DNA from: Acidobacteriota bacterium
GTDB lineage: Bacteria; Acidobacteriota; Vicinamibacteria; Vicinamibacterales; CAVVIG01
Length of the DNA: 64,000 nucleotides
Reading direction: 5' to 3'
NCBI GenBank assembly: GCA_003222535.1
Contig: QHWJ01000237.1
Coordinates: 1-64,000, forward strand
Positions 54,598 to 63,441 of this stretch are shown here, in pieces (the stretch's first letter is position 1; the number at the start of each line of letters is the position of its first letter). The notes beneath the pieces were generated by a model. The model was not told where the DNA came from. It made no database searches and saw nothing but the letters and a program-made list of their open reading frames with translations. The translations under genes and the position numbers were made by a program.

Positions 54598-57500
54598 ATG
54601 CGCACACGCGTGCCGCTGTCCTCCCGCCTGGTCGCCGCACTCGTCGTTGCGATGTGCGGTCACGCGAGCCGCGCCACGGCTCAGACCTCGATGGTGCCGT
54701 ATTTCGGCAAGAACAATGTCCACTACGACAAGTTCGTATGGAGCATCTACACGACGGATCACTTCGAGATCTACTACTACCCGCAGCTCGAGCAGCATCT
54801 CGAGCGGATCGCCGGCTACGCCGAAAGCGCCTACCAGCAGGTCAGCGCGGATTTGAAGCACGATCTGTCGTTCAAGGTGCAGCTCATTCTGTTCAAGACG
54901 CACAGCGAGTTCGAACAGGAGAACATCGATCCGGGCGCCGGGCAGGAAGGGGTCGGCGCGTTCGCCGAGCCCGTCCGCCAGCGGATTGTCGCGCCCATCG
55001 ATGATCCGCCGGACCGCCTGTACGGCCTCATCGTGCACGAGCTCACGCACCAGTTCGAGTTCGACATCATCCCGCAGGGGCTGATCCGCCGCAGCGTGCC
55101 GCTGTGGGTGAACGAAGGGCTGTCGGATTACGAGCGCGGGCAATGGGAGCCGATCGATCTGATGCAGGTGCGCGACGCGGCGGTCGCCGACATCATCCCG
55201 AAAATGACCGAGCTCGAAGGCTACGGCGGTGGCGGCGGACCGTCCCGGCTGATCTACAACCTCGGCCACGCGGTGTTCGAGTACATCGAGGCCAAGTTCG
55301 GGAAGGAAGGCATTCGACAGTTCCTCTTCTCGCTGCGCAAGAGCGTGATCGGGGGCGGCGAGGACGCGTACGAAGAAGCGCTGCGGATGAAGAAGGACGA
55401 GTTCGACCAGAACTTCGAGCGCTATCTGAAGGACCGCTTCAAGCCGTTCCGCGACAAGGAACGGCCGGCCGACTACGGGCGCGACCTGTCGCCGAACAAG
55501 GAGAAGACGCATTATGCCGAGGCGCTCTCCATCGCGCCGTCGCCCTCCGGCGATCTGATCGCCGTGGTCACGGCAAACCGCAAGGATCAGGAGCTCGACA
55601 TCGTGCTCATCTCGTCGAAGGACGGATCGATCGTCCGCAACCTGACGAGCGGGTTCGACAAGGACATGGGGTTCGACCACCTCGTGCAGCTCGGGGTCGA
55701 CCAGATGGCCAACCCCTGGATGGCATGGTCTCCCAAAGGCGATCGTCTCGCCTATTTCGTGCGCACCGAAAAAGAGCGGACGCTCATCATCCAGAACGTG
55801 CTCACGAAGAAGATCGAAGATCGGATCGCGATGAAGTCGGTGGACGAGCCCGAGTCCCCGAATTTCGCGCCAGACGGCCGAACGATCGCGTTCGACGCGC
55901 TGCGCGGCGCCGTCGGCGACATCTTCACCGTCAACGTCGAGACCAAGGCGGTCGTCAACCTCACCGACGATGCCTTCGCCGACCGGGCCCCCACGTACTC
56001 GCCCGACGGCAAGTTCATCGTCTATACGGCGCGGGTCAGCGGCAACGAGAAGCTGTTCCGGCTCGATCTCGACACGAAGAAGAAGACGCAGATCACGTTC
56101 GGCACGCAGGACGAGACGGCGGCGCAGTTCATCGACGACCATACGCTCGTCTTCGCGTCGACCGCCACCGACCCGGCGGTGCCGCTCGAGCCCGAGGTCG
56201 CCAAGAACGGCAACATCTACAACATCTGGACGCTCGACCTGAAGTCGGGCGAGCTGCGGCAGTACACCGACGCGGTCGGCGGCAACTGGTCGCCGATCGT
56301 GCTGAACGAGGGGAAGACGAGCCGCATCGCGTTCGTCAGCTACTTCAAGAACGAGTACAGCATCCGCACGCTCGAGCGGAAGGAGCCGCTGCACACGGCG
56401 GCGTCGGCCGATTTCGGCGCGCCCGGGCCGATCATCGATTTCGTGCCGCCGCTGCAGCACACGCTCGTGAAGGAGAACCAGCGCAAGAAGGGCACGTTCG
56501 AGAAGATGTTTCTCGAGGGACGCCCGCCGGTGAACGTCGGCGTGACGAACAACGGCGACGTGTTCGGCGGCACGCAGGTCAGCTTCGGCGACGTCCTCGG
56601 CGACAAGCAGGTGAACCTGTTCGCCGCGTCGATTTCACAGTACCGGACGATGTCGCTCTCCTACGTCGACCTGTCGCGCCGCTTCCAGTTCGCGCTGCAG
56701 GGCTACTCGCAGACCCAGTTCTTCTACGGGCAGCTCGGGGGGCTCTTCTACGATCCCGCGTTCGCGCCGTTCCTCAGCCGCAGCGACGCCATCGCCACCC
56801 GAACGGTCCGCGGTGGCAGCGCGTTCGGCATCTATCCATTCAGCCGCTACCGCCGGGTCGAGCTGTCCGGCGGCCTCGTCCAGCTCAACGAGGAATACAA
56901 CGACCCGGGGCTGCAGGCGTACTCGGAGGCCTACCAGACCGCGCTGTACGGACGGTCGGTGCTCTCCAACGGCACCCTGATGCCGCTGGGCGCGGCGTTC
57001 ATTCAGGAGACGACGATCTTCCGCGAATTCGGGCCGCTGGCCGGCAACACGATGCGCCTGGCGTACGACATCGCGCCGAAAGTCGCCGGGATGCTCTCGC
57101 GGCAGACGCTGGACGGCGATGTCCGGCACTACCTGCGTCTGGGCGGCACCGGCCTGCTCGCCACGCGCATCCGCGGCTTCAAGAGCCTGGGCGACTTCCC
57201 CGACTTCCAGTACTTCGGCGGCAACTCGGAGCTGCGCGGCTACGACTTCCTCCAGTTCGCCGGGCAGAACGTCGTCTTTGCCAACGCGGAGCTGCGCTTC
57301 CCGCTGATTGAGGCGGCGCTCACGCCGATTGGCGTCATCGGCGGCATCCGCGGCGTGTTCTTCGCGGGCATCGGCGGCGCGTGGTTCCAGAATCAGCCGT
57401 CAGCCGATCCCTGCAACACCGGCGGCTACAAGTTCATGACGAGCAAAGCCGAAATCTGCCAGCCGGTCGTCGACTACCAGCGTGATCCGCGCGGCTTCGC

Positions 57501-57753
57501 GGTCCAGGATCCGGTCACGGGGAACCCGATTCTCATCTACGGGCCGCCACAGACGATCAGCGGCTTCCGGCTGAAGGACGGCCGGCTGGGCTTCCCGATT
57601 CACTTCGACTGGTCGTGGCGCACGCTGTTCAACCAGGGATGGGAAGACGTGGTGTTCGGCTGCACCAGCGTGGCGTCGAACCTCCAGTGCGTGAACACCG
57701 CGGCCGATTGGCGCAAGCCGCGCTTCGCGGTCTGGATCGGGTACGACTTCTAA
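54598..57753 (+). CDS. Secreted/outer-membrane fusion: HExxH metallopeptidase (peptidase MA-like) + TolB PD40 propeller + Omp85-like barrel
   Basis: LIVHELTHQFEFDIIP..LWVNEGLSDY; repeated SPDGK/APDGR blades; GGNSELRGYDFLQFAGQNVVFANAELRFPL. Confidence 0.88.
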   Translation: MRTRVPLSSRLVAALVVAMCGHASRATAQTSMVPYFGKNNVHYDKFVWSIYTTDHFEIYYYPQLEQHLERIAGYAESAYQQVSADLKHDLSFKVQLILFKTHSEFEQENIDPGAGQEGVGAFAEPVRQRIVAPIDDPPDRLYGLIVHELTHQFEFDIIPQGLIRRSVPLWVNEGLSDYERGQWEPIDLMQVRDAAVADIIPKMTELEGYGGGGGPSRLIYNLGHAVFEYIEAKFGKEGIRQFLFSLRKSVIGGGEDAYEEALRMKKDEFDQNFERYLKDRFKPFRDKERPADYGRDLSPNKEKTHYAEALSIAPSPSGDLIAVVTANRKDQELDIVLISSKDGSIVRNLTSGFDKDMGFDHLVQLGVDQMANPWMAWSPKGDRLAYFVRTEKERTLIIQNVLTKKIEDRIAMKSVDEPESPNFAPDGRTIAFDALRGAVGDIFTVNVETKAVVNLTDDAFADRAPTYSPDGKFIVYTARVSGNEKLFRLDLDTKKKTQITFGTQDETAAQFIDDHTLVFASTATDPAVPLEPEVAKNGNIYNIWTLDLKSGELRQYTDAVGGNWSPIVLNEGKTSRIAFVSYFKNEYSIRTLERKEPLHTAASADFGAPGPIIDFVPPLQHTLVKENQRKKGTFEKMFLEGRPPVNVGVTNNGDVFGGTQVSFGDVLGDKQVNLFAASISQYRTMSLSYVDLSRRFQFALQGYSQTQFFYGQLGGLFYDPAFAPFLSRSDAIATRTVRGGSAFGIYPFSRYRRVELSGGLVQLNEEYNDPGLQAYSEAYQTALYGRSVLSNGTLMPLGAAFIQETTIFREFGPLAGNTMRLAYDIAPKVAGMLSRQTLDGDVRHYLRLGGTGLLATRIRGFKSLGDFPDFQYFGGNSELRGYDFLQFAGQNVVFANAELRFPLIEAALTPIGVIGGIRGVFFAGIGGAWFQNQPSADPCNTGGYKFMTSKAEICQPVVDYQRDPRGFAVQDPVTGNPILIYGPPQTISGFRLKDGRLGFPIHFDWSWRTLFNQGWEDVVFGCTSVASNLQCVNTAADWRKPRFAVWIGYDF

Positions 57754-57765
57754 GAGCGGGGACTT

Positions 57766-59280
57766 TTACGAAACGTTCTTCAGCCGAAGAACCGAACGTT
57801 CCAGATCGATGCCCACGCGGTACTTGCTGAGGAACTTGTGCCCGACGATTCCGCCGAGCTGGAACCCGAGGAGCGCGCTCGGCGCGTTCAGGTTCAATAC
57901 GACGACGGGAAAGTTCTTGTAACTGATGGTGTCGAACAGGAGATCGACGCCGGGCATCAGGAACGCATCCGGATCCCAGCCGGAGGTGCCGTACACCTTC
58001 AGCGCGATCCGCCGGCCCGTTTCCGGCTTGTTCAGCGACGTCGCGGTGGCCTGGCTGATCGAAATGACCTCTCCTCCGGTGTCGACGACGAAGTTCGCCT
58101 GATGATTGCCGTCGACGGTCCCGCGCACGGTCGCCAGCCGGTGCAGCCGCATCGGCAGCTCGAAGTCCTTCGGCTCTTCGGGCAGGTGCTTGCCGAAGGT
58201 CAGCTTGTGGGTCTTGTAGTCGATGACCATCGAGTAGCCGAGAGCGATCGGCGACAGCCCCTCGGTCTCCTTCACCGGGATGTCGCGGAGCGGCGGGTTC
58301 TTGATGAGACACGGCACGTTCCGCAGCTTCAGCGATCCCAGCTCCAGTGAATCGATCCGGGCGAGCTGCAGCCCGCGCAGACCCGCGCGGCCGACGCCCG
58401 CGCTGAGCGTGTAGGTGATCGGCGTGATGCCGAGCCGCTGAGCCGTCGGGCGCGTGATCACCGTGTTCTCCGATCCGGTGTCGACGACGAAGTCCTGCGC
58501 GGCCGCGTCGTTCACCTTCGCGCGCACGACGACTTTCTCGTTCACGAGCCGGAAGTCGACGGTGTAGATCCTGTCCTCGGTGCCCGCGTCGCTCTCGAAC
58601 GGCACGCGCTGGCCGAACGAGCGCAGGAAGCGGATCTCCGCGCGCGACCAGTCGGCCTTCTCGCTGTGGTCCTTGTTCGGGAGCAGGTTGACGTAGTTCG
58701 AGTAGGCGGCGGCCGCTTCCTCGTACCGGTGCTGCCGCTCGAAGATCGTGCCGACCGTGTGATGGATCTCGAGGTCGCGCGGCGAGAGCCGCAGCGCCAT
58801 CTGCCCCTCGTTCAGCGCCTCGTCGAGGCGGCTGCGCGCGGCGAGCGCCTTCGCCATGCCGTGGTGGCCGCGCGCCAGAGCCGGCGCCACCCCCAGCGCG
58901 TCGTGATACTTCGTCTCGGCCTCCTGGAACAGACCAGACGACCAGAGCGCATCGCCGTAAAGAGTCATCGCATCCGGCGCTTTGGGATCCGCCTGGTAGA
59001 GCTTCTCGGCTTCGTCGCGCGCGAGGACGAATTCGGCCACGCGCAGCGCCGAGGCGATGACGCCCATGCGCGGCCGCCGGAGGCCGTCCGAGGGCGCGAC
59101 ATTCAGGGCATTGCGGTACGCCGCGAGCGAATCGAGGTACTTCCCCTCGGAGAACAGCAGATCGCCAAGCTGGAGCTGTATTTCGGCCGCCTGCGAGGGA
59201 GGCGTGACATCGGCGCGAATAGCGAAAGAGGCTGCCGCGACAACGACCGACGCGGCGGCGACTCGAAAGGCGCTGTGCAT
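57766..59280 (-). CDS. TPR + two retropepsin-like aspartyl protease domains, secreted
   Basis: MHSAFRVAAASVVVAAASFAIRADV; TPR region; FVVDTGSENTVIT and FVVDTGGEVISIS. Confidence 0.88.
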   Translation of the reverse strand: MHSAFRVAAASVVVAAASFAIRADVTPPSQAAEIQLQLGDLLFSEGKYLDSLAAYRNALNVAPSDGLRRPRMGVIASALRVAEFVLARDEAEKLYQADPKAPDAMTLYGDALWSSGLFQEAETKYHDALGVAPALARGHHGMAKALAARSRLDEALNEGQMALRLSPRDLEIHHTVGTIFERQHRYEEAAAAYSNYVNLLPNKDHSEKADWSRAEIRFLRSFGQRVPFESDAGTEDRIYTVDFRLVNEKVVVRAKVNDAAAQDFVVDTGSENTVITRPTAQRLGITPITYTLSAGVGRAGLRGLQLARIDSLELGSLKLRNVPCLIKNPPLRDIPVKETEGLSPIALGYSMVIDYKTHKLTFGKHLPEEPKDFELPMRLHRLATVRGTVDGNHQANFVVDTGGEVISISQATATSLNKPETGRRIALKVYGTSGWDPDAFLMPGVDLLFDTISYKNFPVVVLNLNAPSALLGFQLGGIVGHKFLSKYRVGIDLERSVLRLKNVS

Positions 59281-59415
59281 GACCCCTCCAGGAACGTGGT
59301 CCATCGTGCTTGGTTCAATCCCAGGTCCGGACAACCTCTACAAGAATCGGGCCGGCAGAAGTAGGCGCGCACGATGATGTACCGGGCGGGGGCCTTTCGA
59401 GAAGCGAAAAGTGTT

Positions 59416-59886
59416 TCAGTGGGTGTATTGCTCGATCTCAACCCCGTCGTACATCTCGTCGACGCGCAGAATCTGCTTGTCGCGGCTATAGCTACCCAAT
59501 TCGTAATCCTCGCTCATGATCAGCGCCTTGATCGGCTTGGTCGGGCAAACCTCCGCGCACAGCCCGCAGAAACTGCACCGGGACAGGTTGAAATCGAAAT
59601 AGTCCAGGACCTTGATCTTCAGACCCGGTTCGCGGTGCCCGCCGAGCGCGATCAAGTCGTCGGGACACGCCTTGGCGCACTGGTCGCACACGATACAGGT
59701 CTGCGCGCCGGTGCCGGGCTCGACCTGCAGGCGGAGGACGCCGCGGAACCGGGGCGCTGTCGGCCGCCGTTCCGCCGGATACTGAAAGGTGAACGCCGGC
59801 TGGGGTGTGTACTTCAGCGTGAGCCACATGCCCTTGACCAGATCGATGAGAAAGATGGTTTTCAGAAAACGGATGATGGTCTGCAT
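59416..59886 (-). CDS. nuoI: NADH-quinone oxidoreductase subunit I
   Basis: CIVCDQCAKACPDDLIAL...CSFCGLCAEVCPTKPIKALIMSEDYELGSYSR. Confidence 0.92.
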   Translation of the reverse strand: MQTIIRFLKTIFLIDLVKGMWLTLKYTPQPAFTFQYPAERRPTAPRFRGVLRLQVEPGTGAQTCIVCDQCAKACPDDLIALGGHREPGLKIKVLDYFDFNLSRCSFCGLCAEVCPTKPIKALIMSEDYELGSYSRDKQILRVDEMYDGVEIEQYTH

Positions 59887-59936
59887 GTGTGGTCGCTCGG
59901 CTGAAGCCTTCAGCGCTACGTCCTAAAGCCTTCCCG

Positions 59937-60473
59937 CTACACGCGGTCGCTGTTGAGCGTCGGTTCGGAGTGGCCCGACATGATCGTCCTCTCCTTGCGG
60001 AGCACGGTGCCTTCCTTCCGAATCTTGTCCTGGAGCCGCATCAGGCCATACAGCAGCGCCTCGGGTCGCGGCGGGCAGCCCGACACATAGACGTCCACCG
60101 GCACGACCTTGTCGACCCCCTGCAGCACGCTGTAAGTCGGGAAGGGACCGCCCGCGTTCGAGCAGCTCCCCATCGAGATCACCCACTTCGGCTCCGGCAT
60201 CTGGTCGTACAGCCGGCGCAGCACCGGCGCCATCTTCTTCGTCACTGTGCCGGCAACGATCATCAGATCCGACTGGCGCGGCGACGCGCGGAACACCTCG
60301 GCGCCGAACCGGGCGATGTCGTAGCGCGACGCCGATGCCGCCATCATCTCGATCGCGCAGCACGCCAGGCCGAATCCCATCGGCCAGATGGACGACTCGC
60401 GCGCCCAGTTGAGCACGCGATCGATGCTCGTGGTGATGAAGTTGTCCTCGAACTGGTGGTCTATGAGACCCAT
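59937..60473 (-). CDS. nuoB: NADH-quinone oxidoreductase subunit B
   Basis: [117 protein letters not shown]. Confidence 0.97.
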   Translation of the reverse strand: MGLIDHQFEDNFITTSIDRVLNWARESSIWPMGFGLACCAIEMMAASASRYDIARFGAEVFRASPRQSDLMIVAGTVTKKMAPVLRRLYDQMPEPKWVISMGSCSNAGGPFPTYSVLQGVDKVVPVDVYVSGCPPRPEALLYGLMRLQDKIRKEGTVLRKERTIMSGHSEPTLNSDRV

Positions 60474-60484
60474 TCTGTGTTCCT

Positions 60485-60562
60485 TGTCGGGGACTGGGGA
60501 CTGGGGACTGGGGACTGAAGAATCGCTCGTCCTTAGTCCCCTAGTCCCCTAGTCCCCCGAGA
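60485..60562. repeat. Inverted GGGGACT / AGTCCCC array, reaching the ferredoxin stop codon
   Basis: cggggactggggactggggactggggactgaagaatcgctcgtccttagtcccctagtcccctagtcccccgag. Confidence 0.9.
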
Positions 60563-60833
60563 GTCCCTGCTCGTAGTATTCGCGGTTCTTCCCGATGTAA
60601 CGGCTCCACTGCTGGGGCGTCTCGTCGAGCGCGAAGATGGCGTCGACCGGGCACGCCGGCACACAGGCGCCGCAGTCGATGCATTCGTCCGGATGAATGT
60701 AAAGCATATCAGCTGTCGCGAACGCCGGCTCGTCCTTCCTGGGGTGAATACAGTCGACCGGACAGACGTCCACGCAGGCGGTATCCTTGGTGCCGATGCA
60801 CGGCTCACAAATGATATATGCCACGACCGTCAT
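60549..60833 (-). CDS. 7Fe/8Fe ferredoxin
   Basis: YIICEPCIGTKDTACVDVCPVDCIHP...YIHPDECIDCGACVPACPVDAIF. Confidence 0.95.
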   Translation of the reverse strand: MTVVAYIICEPCIGTKDTACVDVCPVDCIHPRKDEPAFATADMLYIHPDECIDCGACVPACPVDAIFALDETPQQWSRYIGKNREYYEQGLSGD

Positions 60834-61254
60834 GATACTCGCGACGCTGGCGGGCCTGGAAGCGCGCCAGCCGCCCCCCTACGCCTGCGATCCGGCGCTG
60901 ACCGCGCTCTTCACGCCGCGGCACCCGCAGCTGGGCCGCTACGAGGTCTGCACGACGAGCGAGCCCCTCGAGGTAGTGAACGCGAACAGCGGACCGGGTG
61001 ACAGGCCAGCCGCGATCGATTCGCTCGAGGCGCTCGACGCCTTCGGCGCGGCCGGCTCCTACGATCGGTGGGCGCTCGTCCGCCTGTACGGCGGCACGCG
61101 GGTCCGCGTCGCGCACGCCTGGACGGCTTCGGCGGACCGGTTCGAATCGATCACGCGGCTCTCACCGTACCCGAATGCGTCGCTCACCCGACTGAACCCT
61201 GGAACGATGATCATCCGCTGGACCGCCGCAAACATCGAGCGCAAAGACCGCTAG
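60832..61254 (+). CDS. Hypothetical exported protein (start uncertain)
   Basis: MILATLAGLEARQPPPYACDPALTALFTPRHPQLGRYEVCTTSEPLEVV...; 141 codons. Confidence 0.6.
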   Translation: MILATLAGLEARQPPPYACDPALTALFTPRHPQLGRYEVCTTSEPLEVVNANSGPGDRPAAIDSLEALDAFGAAGSYDRWALVRLYGGTRVRVAHAWTASADRFESITRLSPYPNASLTRLNPGTMIIRWTAANIERKDR

Positions 61255-61415
61255 CGATCTTCTAAACATCTTCTAAAGCCGTGTTCTGGCGAAATGACGC
61301 AAGTTTTTTCAAGTGAGGCTTCAGAAGCTCTCCTGGCAGCCGCACGGCGGTCGCCTGAACGATGGAGTTGCACCACGGACTGCAGAGGCTGGCGGACTAT
61401 AATTTGACCACAGGC

Positions 61416-62642
61416 ATGACATTCTGGAGCACGGCCGCACGGCTCGCGTGGCTGCTGGTCGTCGGCGGGCGCGCCGCGGGCGCCCAGACGCTGCCGTCGG
61501 AGCCGATCGCGCTTGCCGGCGATCGTGTGACGATCAGCGGCGACGTATCGGCGTCGTTCGGCTCTGACGATCCCGGCTTCTTCAACTACACCGATTACCA
61601 GCACTCGGCGCTGCGGCTGCTGCGGCTCGATCTGTCGGCCGCCGTCAGGATGAGCCCGCATTTCGCGCTGCTGGGCGAGGTGCGGACGGAGAATCTCGGC
61701 CGCGTGCGGCCTTATGCGTTCTATCTGCGCATCAGGCCCTGGACGGCCCGCGATTTCGACATCCAGGTCGGCCGGGTGCCGCCGACCTTCGGCGCGTTCG
61801 CGCGGCGGACTTACGCGAGCGACAACCCGCTGATCGGCTACCCGCTGGCGTACCAGTACCTCACGACCGTGCGGCCCGACGCGCTCGCCGCCAACGCCGA
61901 CGAGTTGCTCCGCAAACGGAGCCTGGGCTGGCTGGTGCGTTATTCGATCGGCGACTCGAACGCCGATCCCGGGGTGCCGCTCGTGAGCGCGTTCCGGTGG
62001 GACACGGGCGTGCAGATCCACGGCACGAAGGGGATTGCCAGCGCGACGGCGTCGGTGACTGCCGGCACGGTGTCGAACCCGCTTTTCGCGGACGACAACA
62101 GCGGCCGCCAGATCGCCGGGCGTCTCGAGCTGCGCCCGGCGAGCGGCCTGAGCGGTCTTGTGGTGGGCACGTCGCTGGCACGCGGCCCGTTCCTCAGCCA
62201 GGCCGCCGCGCGAGCCGCCGTCGGCGACGGCGACAGGGAAGCGTTCACGCAGACGGTGTGGGGCGGTGATCTGGAATATTCCCGCGGCCACTACCTGCTG
62301 CGATTGGAGACAATCGTCAGCGCGTGGCATCTGCCGATCGTGCAGGCGCCGGCGCTGGCGCAGCCGCTGCGCGCCGTGTCCACCTCGGTCGAGGGCCGCT
62401 ACCGGCTCATGCCGGGTCTCTACGCGGCGGCGCGCTACGATCAGCTCGGGTTCAACGACGTGGTCGGCACGCGGCTCACGGCACCGTGGGACGCGCCGGT
62501 CAGCCGCGTCGAGGCCGGCGCCGGCTACTCCCTCCAGCGCAACCTGCTGCTGAAAGTTTCGTACCAGCACGACAGCCGCGACGGCGGGGTGTTGCTGGAA
62601 GCGGCGCACATGATCGCCGCTCAACTGGTGTACTGGTTTTAG
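61416..62642 (+). CDS. Outer membrane porin-like protein
   Basis: MTFWSTAARLAWLLVVGGRAAGAQ signal; RPWTARDFDIQVGRVPPTFGAFARRTYASDNPLIGYPLAYQYLT; C-terminal aromatic LVYWF. Confidence 0.75.
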   Translation: MTFWSTAARLAWLLVVGGRAAGAQTLPSEPIALAGDRVTISGDVSASFGSDDPGFFNYTDYQHSALRLLRLDLSAAVRMSPHFALLGEVRTENLGRVRPYAFYLRIRPWTARDFDIQVGRVPPTFGAFARRTYASDNPLIGYPLAYQYLTTVRPDALAANADELLRKRSLGWLVRYSIGDSNADPGVPLVSAFRWDTGVQIHGTKGIASATASVTAGTVSNPLFADDNSGRQIAGRLELRPASGLSGLVVGTSLARGPFLSQAAARAAVGDGDREAFTQTVWGGDLEYSRGHYLLRLETIVSAWHLPIVQAPALAQPLRAVSTSVEGRYRLMPGLYAAARYDQLGFNDVVGTRLTAPWDAPVSRVEAGAGYSLQRNLLLKVSYQHDSRDGGVLLEAAHMIAAQLVYWF

Positions 62643-62650
62643 TGACGATG

Positions 62651-62816
62651 CCAAGGACGTTTTAAAGACGATGCCAAGGACACAGAGGGAACAAAGGACG
62701 CAGAGGACAGAACAGCGCGCGCCGCGAGATGTCTGGGCAGGGCATCTGTTCAACCTGGCGATCGCCCTCTCCGTTGTCCCCTTTGTGTCCTCTGTCCCCT
62801 TTGTGTCCTTTGTGAC
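62651..62816. repeat. Inverted array of ACAAAGGAC/ACAGAGG units over the 5' end of the next gene
   Basis: atgccaaggacacagagggaacaaaggacgcagaggacagaacag ... gttgtcccctttgtgtcctctgtcccctttgtgtcctttgtgac. Confidence 0.85.
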
Positions 62817-63441
62817 GCCGGGGCGCGCTGGCGGGGCCACGGCGGCCCGTCCCGGCGCGATCCGCGGACGCGTCGAGCTCCGCCGCATGGCCACACCGAT
62901 GGCGCGCCGTCCCGGCGTGGCGGATCTGGGCACTCCCGCGGGGCGCGATATTCCGGATCTGTTGCGGTCGGTCGTCTATCTGGAGTCGGCGCCGCGCGGC
63001 GCGTTCGAGACGAGCGAAGGCGGCCACGCGGTGATGGACCAGCGGAACGAGACGTTCGTCCCGCACATGCTGGCGATCACCAGGGGCACGACGGTGGACT
63101 TCCCGAACTCCGACAAGTTCTACCACAACGTCTTTTCGCTTTCGAAGCCGAGGCCGTTCGATCTCGGACGGTACGCCACCGGCCATTCGCGGCCGGTCCG
63201 CTTCGACCGTCCGGGCATCGTCCGCGTGTTCTGCGACATCCACTCGCACATGAGCGCGTTCATCCTGGTCTTCAGCCATCCCTTCTTCGCGATGACCGAC
63301 GGCGAGGGGCGCTATCGCATCGAGAACGTGCCGCCCGGCACCTACGGCGTCATCGCGTGGAACGAGGGCACCTCGTCGGAGCCGAAGCCGGCGACGGTGC
63401 CGGACGGCGGCGTCGCCGAGCTGGACTTCACGCTGCGATGA
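62671..63441 (+). CDS. Cupredoxin-like secreted protein with carboxypeptidase-regulatory-like tail (start uncertain)
   Basis: HMLAITRGTTVDFPNSDKFYHNVFSLSKPRPFDLGRYATGHSRPVRFDRPGIVRVFCDIHSHMSAFILVFSHPFFAMTDGEGRYRIENVPPGTY. Confidence 0.88.
   Translation: MPRTQREQRTQRTEQRAPRDVWAGHLFNLAIALSVVPFVSSVPFVSFVTPGRAGGATAARPGAIRGRVELRRMATPMARRPGVADLGTPAGRDIPDLLRSVVYLESAPRGAFETSEGGHAVMDQRNETFVPHMLAITRGTTVDFPNSDKFYHNVFSLSKPRPFDLGRYATGHSRPVRFDRPGIVRVFCDIHSHMSAFILVFSHPFFAMTDGEGRYRIENVPPGTYGVIAWNEGTSSEPKPATVPDGGVAELDFTLR

Noticed and set aside
54592-56460. 622-aa minus-strand ORF opposite the protease-propeller gene
   Set aside because: Typical high-GC antisense ORF; the composition (H/R/D/V rich) lacks any recognisable domain, while the plus strand has clear motifs.
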